From Trichothermofontia sichuanensis B231 (GTDB lineage: Bacteria; Cyanobacteriota; Cyanobacteriia; B231), in assembly GCF_026240635.1 (NCBI RefSeq), contig NZ_CP110848.1, positions 2,448,501-2,512,500 on the forward strand: 64,000 nucleotides of DNA, in the 5' to 3' direction. The notes beneath the pieces were generated by a model. The model was given only the letters and a program-made list of their open reading frames with translations. It was not told the origin of the DNA and did no database searches. Shown one piece after another: positions 1-8,134 of the stretch. The translations under genes were made by a program, and so were the position numbers. The stretch's first letter is position 1. Each line of letters opens with the position of its first letter.

Positions 1-899
1 TTTTTCTGGCCTTGCCCCGTGCCTTTCCCCTGGGGAAACACATTACCGGCAAGACGATCGTCCTAGTGCAGATGGTAGCGGTGGGGCTGGGCCTGTTCTT
101 GGCCGCCCATATCCTGCTATTCCAACTGTACCTGCCGAGCCGCTATACGCAGCATACCCTCCGGATTAGCTTCGCGATCGCCGCCGCGATCACCCTTACC
201 CTCGTCATCGATAGCCTGTGGCGCTGGGCCAACCTCTCCCTCACCCGTTTCTGGTGGGTGGGTGCTCCCGCCTATCCCGACATCCCACGGTTTGCCCTCA
301 AGCGATTAACGTACCAGCGGGCAGAGATCCTGAAGCTGCGGCGATGGCTCGTAGGGGTGATGACCAGTAGTCTGGTCATCACCCTGATTTTTTTCCCGTG
401 TACCCTGAACCATTTTCCCTGGACCAATTACATGGTGGGGCAGGCCCCCAGTTTATACCGCTTTCTGGCCCAGCAGCCTCCGACAACCCTCACGGCAGCC
501 TTAGGAGAGGAGGCCAATAACCTGCCAGTGTTTACCCAGCGTCCGGTGCTGGTGGGGCGGGAGTATGGCATTGCCTACCACGTGGGCTATTATCGCCAGT
601 TTCGCCAGCGGGTGATCGATTTAATCAACGCCCAGTACAGTGATAACCTCGCTGAAATCCAGACCTTTATCCGTAAGTATGGGATTGATTTCTGGCTCCT
701 GGATAAAAATGCATTTACCCCGGACTATCTGGGGCAAAATCATTGGCTCAGGCAATTTAAGCCCGCCACCACCCAAGCCCGTGAGCGCCTAGAGCGGGGC
801 GAGGTTCTCGCCCTCCCCGCGCAGATTGATCGCTGTCGCGTTTTGGAAACCGATACCCTCATCTTGTTAAAAGCCACCTGTTTGGGAAATGACAAGTAA
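1..899 (+). CDS. C-terminal part of a multi-spanning membrane protein, 5' end outside the window
   Basis: The frame is open to the left edge, so only the C-terminal part is present. Hydrophobic segments lie near the visible N-terminus (two helices in the first about 70 residues) and around 100 residues further on. They are followed by a soluble tail of about 150 residues containing the motif IRKYGIDFWLLDK. A TTG at base 12 could serve as a start, but an open frame before it and no clear ribosome site argue for a truncated view of a longer gene. This architecture, helices then a soluble extracytoplasmic tail, is common in cyanobacterial polysaccharide and glycosyltransferase membrane proteins, and the next gene is such a transferase. 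No catalytic motif is visible here, so the function is unassigned. Confidence 0.6.
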   Translation, partial: FLALPRAFPLGKHITGKTIVLVQMVAVGLGLFLAAHILLFQLYLPSRYTQHTLRISFAIAAAITLTLVIDSLWRWANLSLTRFWWVGAPAYPDIPRFALKRLTYQRAEILKLRRWLVGVMTSSLVITLIFFPCTLNHFPWTNYMVGQAPSLYRFLAQQPPTTLTAALGEEANNLPVFTQRPVLVGREYGIAYHVGYYRQFRQRVIDLINAQYSDNLAEIQTFIRKYGIDFWLLDKNAFTPDYLGQNHWLRQFKPATTQARERLERGEVLALPAQIDRCRVLETDTLILLKATCLGNDK

Positions 900-934
900 T
901 TTATGATAGGGGCGTGTGGTGTTGGGGATCGTTC

Positions 935-2842
935 ATGTTACATAAAACCGCGCTGAAGTCGCTGGTCTTACCTCGTTCGCGTAGCGTCACCGCCGGGGAA
1001 TCGCGCCAGTTGGTGTGGCCCTGGGTGCGCCTATTTGTAGTGGCCTGTCTTGTGCTGGGGATTTTCTTTCGCTTCTATAACCTGGGCTACAAGGTTTACT
1101 GGAGCGATGAAACTATGACCTCGTTGCGGATCTCTGGCTATACCACTGAGCAGTTGGTCGCCAATGCCTTTAATGGTCACCCCCTCTCCGTGGCAGAAAT
1201 CGTGCAAACCTATCAGGTCCCTGACCCTGATCGTCCCCTCTCAGATACCCTCGCTGCGCTGGCCAGCCATCCCGAACATTCTCCTTTGTTCTACCTTCTG
1301 GCTCGCTACTGGTCCCAGGGATGGCCTGATCCGGTATTGGCAACCCGCAGTCTAGCGGCCCTGATCAGCCTGGGGCTTTTCCCAGCGATTTACTGGTTAT
1401 GTCAGGAACTGTTTCAATCCAGTTGGGTGGGCTGGGGAGCGATGGCGTTGGTCGCGGTTTCCCCCTTGCAGGTCCTCTATGCCCAGGAAGCCCGTCAGTA
1501 TAGTTTATGGGCGTTGACGGTTGTCCTGGCGAGTGCTGCCCTGTTGCGGGCCATGCGGGTTAAATCCCTTGCCGCCTGGGGCCTTTATACCCTCATGCTG
1601 GCGTTGAGTTTCTATACCCACCTTTTCTCCGGGTTAGTTGCCCTAGGACATGGCCTCTATGTCGTGGCGATCGTGGCTGAGGAGCGATGGCAACGGTGGC
1701 AACTGAATCAACGTTTTCAACCCTCATCGGCGATCGGCCTCCAAACTTCACCCCGGCTTCCCCCTCACCTTGCCAAATCCCAAAGGCAATTCGGGCACGA
1801 TGCTAGGGGGAGCCTTAAGGCAGGGGTACTATACTTTTCCCTGGCAGCTTACGGGGTTGCCAGTCTTGCTGCCCTAATCCTGTTTTCGCCGTGGCTGTGG
1901 ATTGTCATTACCCGTGCTGATCGCGTGCAGGAAGCGACGGAATGGGTGACTGCCGATCGTGAGAACTTGATTGCCCACTGGTTGTTAAACCTCAATCGTC
2001 TCTTCTTTGACATGAACCAGGGGACGAGTCTCTTTAACCCTCTACTTTATTTGACAGCAGCTTTAACGGGCTATGCGGTGTACTTTCTCTGGCGCACGAC
2101 GTTGCCCCGTATCTGGCTGTTTATTGTTTGTCAGATGGGGGTGACCAGTTTGGGATTGATCCTCCCGGACCTGTTGCTGGGGGGACGGCGATCGACGATC
2201 GGTCGCTATCTCATTCCGTGCCATATTGCGGTTCAACTGGCTGTGGCTTATTTGCTGACGCTGAAGGTAATGGGTAGCCCCTCTGCCCAAACCCTACCCT
2301 TTGGGGTGACGCATTCGTCGGGATTGGGCGACGATCGCAGCACACCCCCCAGCAGGCATTGTACTGATCAGACGACCATACCCCAGGCGTGGTTTGCCCC
2401 TGCTTACCGGTGGCGGCAAGTGGTTGCCCTGGTTGCCTTGAGTGGTGTTCTCTCTTGTCTGGTGAGCGCCCACGTGGCCGTCTGGTGGCATAAAAGCCCT
2501 ACCAAGAGCCGTCACAATCCCCGTGTGGCCGAGGTAGTCAACCAGGCTGAGCACCCCCTGGTCATCAGCAATGAACCTCCCACATTGATTTTGCCGTTGT
2601 GTCACCTCTTAGCCCCGACAGTTACCCTCCAACTAATCCAGAATGAAGATCTACCCACGATCCCGGATGGCTACAGTGAGGTGTTCCTCTATCGTTCGTC
2701 GGATGAGCTACAGCAGGTGCTGAGTGAGGAACTGGGGTTTGATCTGCTCCCAGCAGCCCCCCACTGGTTACAACGGCTGGAACTGCGTGCGTCCGGCACC
2801 GCTGCCAGAGAGTTAGCCCCACCCCTAGGCCCCCCAGCTTAA
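935..2842 (+). CDS. GT39-like integral membrane glycosyltransferase
   Basis: This is a 635-residue polytopic membrane protein. After the first helix it has the sequence NLGYKVYWSDETMTSLR, an acidic pair in the first outer loop. This is the hallmark of GT-C/GT39 transferases (PMT, ArnT-like), which use polyprenyl-phosphate sugars on the outer face of the membrane. Later it has the loop YAQEARQYSLW, also typical of this group. About ten hydrophobic segments follow, then a soluble C-terminus. An earlier GTG at 914 would add seven residues; I prefer the ATG at 935. Two low-complexity stretches around residues 265-290 and 450-485 look like insertions within loops. It follows the preceding membrane gene by about 35 bases and may be cotranscribed with it. 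The sugar and acceptor are unknown. Confidence 0.8.
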   Translation: MLHKTALKSLVLPRSRSVTAGESRQLVWPWVRLFVVACLVLGIFFRFYNLGYKVYWSDETMTSLRISGYTTEQLVANAFNGHPLSVAEIVQTYQVPDPDRPLSDTLAALASHPEHSPLFYLLARYWSQGWPDPVLATRSLAALISLGLFPAIYWLCQELFQSSWVGWGAMALVAVSPLQVLYAQEARQYSLWALTVVLASAALLRAMRVKSLAAWGLYTLMLALSFYTHLFSGLVALGHGLYVVAIVAEERWQRWQLNQRFQPSSAIGLQTSPRLPPHLAKSQRQFGHDARGSLKAGVLYFSLAAYGVASLAALILFSPWLWIVITRADRVQEATEWVTADRENLIAHWLLNLNRLFFDMNQGTSLFNPLLYLTAALTGYAVYFLWRTTLPRIWLFIVCQMGVTSLGLILPDLLLGGRRSTIGRYLIPCHIAVQLAVAYLLTLKVMGSPSAQTLPFGVTHSSGLGDDRSTPPSRHCTDQTTIPQAWFAPAYRWRQVVALVALSGVLSCLVSAHVAVWWHKSPTKSRHNPRVAEVVNQAEHPLVISNEPPTLILPLCHLLAPTVTLQLIQNEDLPTIPDGYSEVFLYRSSDELQQVLSEELGFDLLPAAPHWLQRLELRASGTAARELAPPLGPPA

Positions 2843-2926
2843 CTGATGAGGGGTTCGGGGAGCGATAAGTCCCGCGCTGTACCCGTAGCAGCGTCGGGAG
2901 GATGTCACTCAACCGGGAGGAGAGCT

Positions 2927-3685
2927 ATGCCTACGAAGGTGATTGCGGCCACGCTCTTGTGTGATCGGAAGGTGCGATCGCAGTTAGTCGCTATTCCCGC
3001 TATGCTCAAAATTGAGGGCCTCGATCGACTCTATATCAACATTGAAAGTAACCTGCGGGGGCAGAAGTTTGAGGCGGCCTATCGACCTCTACGGGATTTT
3101 CTGCGAGCGGGGACCTCAGTGCCGGTGGATGTGGACATCTGGTCCTGGGAGAGCACTTGGCGACAACAACCCACCTATGACCAGGATCAACGCCGCCTGG
3201 ATGCCATTGTGATCGCCCGTAATATGGCTCGTGCTTATATGCTCCGGACGGATGCCACCCATCTTCTCTTTATTGATGCGGATGTGATTGTGTCGCCCGA
3301 TGGTCTGCAAAAGTTGCTGGCGCTGGATCATCCCGTTTGTGGGGGCTTGGTACCCGGTCGGGGTGCCCACGGTCATGTCTATTATGTATTTGGCCCCCGG
3401 CGATCGGTGCCAGAACACCCGGAAGTGATTGAGTGTAGCCACGGTACCTGTGGTTATATGCTGATCCGGCGGGATGTGCTGAGTACCCTGGCATTTCGAT
3501 TTGGGGCATCCCGTGAGACACCGGGTAAGGCGCTGTCGGAAGATCCGGCGTTTTGTTCCGATGCGTTTCTCAATGGGTTTGGTCGCTACTGGATTCACAC
3601 GGGCGTGAAGGCAGCCCATTGGGATGATCCCCAAGATCCCTTGGTGGCGGCAATGGCTGCGAAGGATGAGGAGATTCCGCTGTAG
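2927..3685 (+). CDS. GT-A type glycosyltransferase family protein
   Basis: The 252-residue product begins at an ATG preceded at good spacing by GGGAGGAG, which decides the start over upstream in-frame codons. The motif LLFIDADVIVSP (D117, D119) is a DxD-type metal and nucleotide-sugar site. It is followed by a short acceptor-domain sequence with HGTCGYMLIRRDVL, as in Anp1-like and other GT-A proteins. No signal peptide or helix is seen, so it probably acts on the cytoplasmic face. It stands 84 bases after the GT39-like gene, which suggests joint work on a cell-surface glycan. Its last 116 bases overlap the 3' end of the opposing DUF29 gene, and a decayed second copy of this 3' end lies at about 4224-4347. 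Confidence 0.75.
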   Translation: MPTKVIAATLLCDRKVRSQLVAIPAMLKIEGLDRLYINIESNLRGQKFEAAYRPLRDFLRAGTSVPVDVDIWSWESTWRQQPTYDQDQRRLDAIVIARNMARAYMLRTDATHLLFIDADVIVSPDGLQKLLALDHPVCGGLVPGRGAHGHVYYVFGPRRSVPEHPEVIECSHGTCGYMLIRRDVLSTLAFRFGASRETPGKALSEDPAFCSDAFLNGFGRYWIHTGVKAAHWDDPQDPLVAAMAAKDEEIPL

Positions 3686-4178
3686 GGGCGGCGGGGGAGG
3701 ATAGCGATGCGGATGGCCAGGGCAGCCAGTCTTCATCCAGGGCTTGTTCCAGGGTAAAGTCTGGCTCTTGGGGAATGAGTATTGCACTTAAATCGCTAGC
3801 ATCTAGAAATAGCTTTCTACCATTTTTGTATTGTTTGGCAAAAATATCCTGCAAGAATGCTTTCAAGCTTGGACTGGTTTCTAATTCTGCTTGGATTTGC
3901 AGTCGAAAATTTCGCACTTCTAACTTCCAACCTCTAAAGCACATGTCTCGTTCAGCGTCCCAATACTTGATTTTGAGCAGATGCTCACACAGCCGCATGA
4001 GATAGCTCGAAATTGCCTGTTTTTGGCTTCTACCCAAGCTTTCAATCTCCTCGATCAAGTTTTCCAAATCCAGACTGCTGAAATTCTGTGCTTTCAATTG
4101 AGCAACCGTCTGCGCCAACCAAAGTTGGTAGTCAGTATCGTATAACGAGGTAGGTCTAGCTTGCATTTGAGGTTCCAT
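3570..4178 (-). CDS. DUF29 family protein
   Basis: The N-terminal about 140 residues match the DUF29 pattern: LYDTDYQLWLAQTVAQLK, then LDLENLIEEIESLGRSQKQ, then YLMRLCEHLLKIKYW. DUF29 proteins are small helical proteins of unknown role, frequent in multiple copies in cyanobacteria. The final about 40 residues are rich in Pro and Ser and are encoded antisense to the end of the glycosyltransferase gene. They look like read-through into foreign sequence rather than part of the domain. The next minus-strand gene (the hybrid kinase) ends in a closely related tail because it reads antisense through a second copy of the same sequence. Confidence 0.8.
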   Translation of the reverse strand: MEPQMQARPTSLYDTDYQLWLAQTVAQLKAQNFSSLDLENLIEEIESLGRSQKQAISSYLMRLCEHLLKIKYWDAERDMCFRGWKLEVRNFRLQIQAELETSPSLKAFLQDIFAKQYKNGRKLFLDASDLSAILIPQEPDFTLEQALDEDWLPWPSASLSSPAAPTAESPHPSQPLPPPRDLGDHPNGLPSRPCESSSDQTH

Positions 4179-4223
4179 GTTTAGATACCTTCAGCCACAT
4201 CTTGATTGTATTTAGAGCGCAAA

Positions 4224-4347
4224 GTGATTACGTTCTCGGTTTAGTCGCTACTCGATTCACACGGGAGTGAAAGTGACCCCTTGACATGATTCCCAAGCTC
4301 CCTTAGAGGTGGAGATGGCTGCGAAGGATGGGAAGATCTCGATCTAG
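4224..4347 (+). pseudogene. Decayed duplicate of the glycosyltransferase 3' end
   Basis: Read in the glycosyltransferase frame this gives RFSRYSIHTGVKV and, after one internal TGA, MAAKDGKISI and a TAG. The intact gene has GFGRYWIHTGVKA and MAAKDEEIPL at its end (3575-3685). The two stretches align without gaps over about 110 bases. The copy therefore derives from the end of the gene at 2927-3685 or a close paralogue. On the opposite strand it encodes the last part of the hybrid kinase. Confidence 0.8.
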
Positions 4348-7300
4348 GGAATTTAGGAGTAGCTTGAGTAACCGTTTCCGATTGGATTGATTCCGTTGTT
4401 GTCACCTGATCCAGCAATGAGAGGATTTGATCAAAGCGGAAAATGCTGGCTAAATGCTCAAGTCCCGCCGCTAGTCCTGATTGCTCAGAGGGAAGCTCTG
4501 CCAGAAGTTCAAAGATATGATCATCATTACATTGAATAGTGGCCTGTCGTAGGGCCATCAACCACGAGATTGGCATGGTTGCCAGCATCTCTGGTGTAAT
4601 CGCCGCCAACGAGACGGCGGCAGGGGAGGGGAGGACCTCATCAGCATAACGATACTGGAGGTTTAAATATTGTTGCATTTTGGCGAACAGGTCGGTCGCT
4701 CGGAATGGCTTGCGGAGCATATCGTTACACCCTGCAGCCAGGATCGTGGCTTTATTTTCCTCAAAAACTGTGGCGGTGATAGCAATGATCACGGTTGGGG
4801 GTAGCCCGCGATCGCGTTCCGCTGCCCGAATCCGACGAGTGGCTTCGTAGCCATCCAGCCTAGGCATCCGCATATCCATCCAGATGAGATCTGGTCGCCA
4901 CGTTTCCCAAATTTCCAGAGCGGCTTCGCCATCAGCAGCCTCCCGCAGGTCTAACCCCAAAGGAGCTAGGAGATCCTGAAGCAGTAGCCGGTTTACGGGA
5001 TGATCTTCGACAATCAGAATGCGATAGCGGGGTTGATTGGGAGCCAGTCCAATCACGTTGCCTGTGGGCAGCATGGGGGATTGGGGTTCAACCCCAACAA
5101 TGGGTTTAGCTAACACGGTAAAGGCAAACCGGGTCCCTTGTCCCAGGACACTCGCAACTGTTAACTCGCCGCCCATCAAATGGACGTATTGCTGACACAG
5201 GGGTAAGCCCAGGCCAGTCCCCTGCGCGGCTCTCAAACCCGATTGAGCCTGATGGAAAGGCTGAAAGATTTTTTCTAACTCTTCCGGTGCGATACCCATC
5301 CCCGTATCCACCACGCTGAATTCCAGGGCAATTGCCTCAGCATCCTGGGGGGTGTCCGGCGGGCCCAATTGTCTAACCTCTAATTCAATCTTGCCAACTT
5401 CAGTAAATTTCAGACTATTCCCTAGGAGATTGATCAAGACTTGGCGCAGCTTCCCCTGATCTGCCTCAATGTAGGTGGGCACTTCTGGGGCTAGGGTGAG
5501 TTGCAAGGTCAACCCTTTACTCTGGGCCTTTAACCAAAACAGATCTTGGACTTCTTGCAAAAGGCGAGGCAGGCTAAAGGCTTCTGTCTGAAGACGCATT
5601 TGACCTGCCTCAATTTTGGATATTTCCAAAACGTTATTAATGAGTTCTAACAGATAATTGCCACTGTTATTAATAATCTCTATATACTGGCGGTGATGGT
5701 TCAATAAATTGGTGTCATTATGGAGAAGCTCAGTGAATCCCAGGATGGCATTGAGGGGCGTGCGTAGCTCATGACTCATGCTGGCCAGAAATTCACTTTT
5801 GGCCTGGTTGGCGCGATCGGCGGCCTCTTTAGCCACCTTTAATGCCTGGGCTTGCTGCCGGGTTTGCTGGAATAGTTCTGCCTGTTGAATGGCCACCCCT
5901 AACTGGGTGCCAATGCGGGCAACCGTCTGACATTCCTCCGGTTGCCAAGCGCGGGGGCCCGTGTTCTGATAACAGGCGAGGAGCCCCCAGAGGCGTTGCT
6001 CCTGGCCAATATAGATGGGCGCGATCAGATAGGCATGGGCTTGTAGCGTTTCTAATAGCTCGATGTAGCAGGCACTAAAGTCACGGCTGTAGATGTCATT
6101 GACGCATAAATAGTCGATGCCCTGGGTATACATCCCCCCCTGGTTGTCCTGTAGGTAGGTGTCGCGGATGAGGGTAGGATTATCGGCGAGAAGGCGGACG
6201 GTGCAGCGATTGGCTTGCAGTAGGCTAGTCTGCCAAGGTAGGGGCTCGCCAGGGGTACCCGCCGGTAACAACAGCGATCGCCAACCCGCAGCCACCGCTT
6301 CTGCAATCACCTGCCCACTCCAGTCGGGGTTGAAGCGATAGGTAATGACGCGATCGCAGGCGATTACCTGCCGCAGTTCTTGGGTTGTGGTATAAAAAAT
6401 CGTTTCCAGATCCAGACTTTGCCGCATACGCTGGATCACACGAGTCGTGGCCTGTTCCCATTGGGCCACCTGGGTTAACCGAATGTTGGCCCGCCTCAGG
6501 TCAGCCGTGCGTTCCTTCACCCGCTGCTCCATTTCTGTATAGGCTTGGCGGAGGGCTAAGTCAGCCTTGCGTCGTTGGAGTTCTGCTGCCGCTTTGGCCG
6601 CAAAAATTGTCATGATAGCCTCCGCTTCCTGGGGATGCGCCAGCGGCTGATCGTGGGCAATGCAGAGCAGCCCCAGGGGATGTCCCTGGCTATCTAGCAC
6701 CGGTACGCCCAAGTAGCTAGTGATCCCCATCACTCTCAGTAGATTTGCCTGGGGGAAGATCGCTTGAACTGCATTGGGAAAATAACAACTCTGGCCAGAC
6801 TCTACGACCCGGCCACAAGGATTTGCTTGCGTCGATATTTCAAGATTGGGTGCTAATGCCCCATCACTCCACACCGCCAGCGAACGCAGCATGGTCGGGG
6901 AGCCGAATACCTCCCAAATAAAGGCATGGCGTACCCCTAGGGCTTCAGCTAAATGCTGCACTAAGGCCGGGAAAAATGCCTCACCGGTGACCGGGGCTGT
7001 CCTCTCCAGCAGGCTGTGTAGGGTTTGCTGGGCCTGTCGACGGGCCACGATCTCTTGCTGAAGTTGGTGGTTAAGTTCCGTGAGTTCTTGGGGCGATCGC
7101 AGGGCTGGAAATTGCGGCATCCACTCCAAGAGTTTAAAAGCCGTGAAGACCGATACCAAGGCTGTGAAGGCTCGTTCCAATCCCGATAGCCAGTAATTGG
7201 GAAACCATAGCGTCCAGATATCCAATACATGGCCCACCCCACAGACCAGGATAAACGTCGCAAACAGCAGGAACACGGTCGTCAAAGGTGTTTGCCGCTG

Positions 7301-7474
7301 CTTGGTGACAAAGTACACCAACATAGCCGGGATGGAGAAATAGGCGATCGCGATGCATAAATTGCTGGCAACATGTAACCCAACCAGGGGAGTTTGCCAG
7401 AGATAACAATGACCATGCGGCATATACGGGTTACCTGATAAAAATATCAAGTACAGCCACTCATTGATAAGCAT
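4241..7474 (-). CDS. Ethylene-receptor-like hybrid histidine kinase with bilin-type GAF and receiver
   Basis: Domains in order over 1077 residues: an ethylene-receptor-like transmembrane sensor (about 20-125) with AYFSIP (Y45, I48, P49) and FILVCGVGH (C78, H82, the pair that binds copper in ETR1); a GAF domain (about 150-310); a cyanobacteriochrome-like GAF (about 340-530) with DTYLQ, QGG and the candidate bilin cysteine C469; HisKA with SMSHELRTPL (H568); HATPase with GTGLGLPL; and a receiver with phospho-acceptor D867 in LIWMDMRMP. The Synechocystis protein Slr1212 (SynEtr1/UirS) also combines an ethylene-binding domain with a bilin GAF, so a light or ethylene sensor is likely. Two departures stand out: the position of the essential ETR1 Asp25 is Asn38, and the residue after C469 is Tyr rather than His. 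The last about 35 residues are antisense to a decayed gene fragment. Confidence 0.88.
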   Translation of the reverse strand: MLINEWLYLIFLSGNPYMPHGHCYLWQTPLVGLHVASNLCIAIAYFSIPAMLVYFVTKQRQTPLTTVFLLFATFILVCGVGHVLDIWTLWFPNYWLSGLERAFTALVSVFTAFKLLEWMPQFPALRSPQELTELNHQLQQEIVARRQAQQTLHSLLERTAPVTGEAFFPALVQHLAEALGVRHAFIWEVFGSPTMLRSLAVWSDGALAPNLEISTQANPCGRVVESGQSCYFPNAVQAIFPQANLLRVMGITSYLGVPVLDSQGHPLGLLCIAHDQPLAHPQEAEAIMTIFAAKAAAELQRRKADLALRQAYTEMEQRVKERTADLRRANIRLTQVAQWEQATTRVIQRMRQSLDLETIFYTTTQELRQVIACDRVITYRFNPDWSGQVIAEAVAAGWRSLLLPAGTPGEPLPWQTSLLQANRCTVRLLADNPTLIRDTYLQDNQGGMYTQGIDYLCVNDIYSRDFSACYIELLETLQAHAYLIAPIYIGQEQRLWGLLACYQNTGPRAWQPEECQTVARIGTQLGVAIQQAELFQQTRQQAQALKVAKEAADRANQAKSEFLASMSHELRTPLNAILGFTELLHNDTNLLNHHRQYIEIINNSGNYLLELINNVLEISKIEAGQMRLQTEAFSLPRLLQEVQDLFWLKAQSKGLTLQLTLAPEVPTYIEADQGKLRQVLINLLGNSLKFTEVGKIELEVRQLGPPDTPQDAEAIALEFSVVDTGMGIAPEELEKIFQPFHQAQSGLRAAQGTGLGLPLCQQYVHLMGGELTVASVLGQGTRFAFTVLAKPIVGVEPQSPMLPTGNVIGLAPNQPRYRILIVEDHPVNRLLLQDLLAPLGLDLREAADGEAALEIWETWRPDLIWMDMRMPRLDGYEATRRIRAAERDRGLPPTVIIAITATVFEENKATILAAGCNDMLRKPFRATDLFAKMQQYLNLQYRYADEVLPSPAAVSLAAITPEMLATMPISWLMALRQATIQCNDDHIFELLAELPSEQSGLAAGLEHLASIFRFDQILSLLDQVTTTESIQSETVTQATPKFPRSRSSHPSQPSPPLRELGNHVKGSLSLPCESSSD

Positions 7475-7735
7475 TTTTACTTACGAAACTCCCTTGAGGT
7501 TGTCGCTGATACCAGCCTAGCAATCCTGGCAAGGTATTCAAATAAAATTGATACCGGCAGGACTGATCGTGGTTTAAACGGCACAGTACTAGCCGTTTCC
7601 CAACGGTTGATTCTTTGAGTTGACGAGGGTGACGATCGCGCGATCGCTGACCGTTACCCAGGGGAACAGAGTACAATGGCGGGCAACGGACACCTGTCCG
7701 CCTGTTGTCTTGTGAGTAAGTTAGTACGATCGCCG

Positions 7736-7915
7736 ATGGATACCCAAACTGTTCGTGAGTGGATCAGCCTGATTCAGGGTAAACGCGAAGCCCTCGTCCG
7801 CCTGCTGGACTATCCCAACCTGGGCACCCTGCGGGTGGACATTAACCAGGCCCTTGAAGAGATCGATGATCTGCTTGACGACTTCCAGCGCACTTTCCCG
7901 GAGGCTAAGAGTTAA
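7736..7915 (+). CDS. Small conserved-type hypothetical protein
   Basis: A 59-residue acidic, helical protein starting MDTQTVREWISLI and containing ALEEIDDLLDDFQ. I chose the ATG at 7736; a longer reading from 7676 would add 20 residues rich in Cys and Ser that do not look coding. It is divergent from the hybrid kinase, whose start lies 261 bases upstream. I do not recognise a named family. The regular amphipathic pattern suggests a small helical bundle or partner protein. Confidence 0.55.
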   Translation: MDTQTVREWISLIQGKREALVRLLDYPNLGTLRVDINQALEEIDDLLDDFQRTFPEAKS

Positions 7916-8037
7916 GGCGTCCCTAATGGCAAGGGTGACCGATAACCGATTTACCGCCGGTTGATTTCAACCCCTGGGGGGCAGGTTAATGGGAATAGTC
8001 GTTGGCTCGCCGGATTTTCTGGACAACCTGCCCCTCC

Positions 8038-8128
8038 CCCGTATTGGCACGATCGTTTGTACGCTTGCTTGAGGCTTTCCTTTTTCCTTCCCGTATTGGC
8101 ACGATTGTTTGTACGCTTGCTTGAGGCT
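8038..8128 (+). repeat. Tandem 52 bp-spaced direct repeat in a gene leader
   Basis: Two 39-base copies, 8038-8076 and 8090-8128, differ at one base (GATCG versus GATTG). The core is CGTATTGGCACGAT followed by GTACGCTTGCTTGAGGCT. They fall directly upstream of the ATG at 8135, so the second copy forms the immediate leader of the nuclease gene. Confidence 0.9.
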
Positions 8129-8134
8129 GTGTCT

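Noticed and set aside
7676..7735. Upstream extension of the small gene at 7736
   Set aside because: Cys/Ser-rich residues with no coding character; ATG 7736 is the more natural start.
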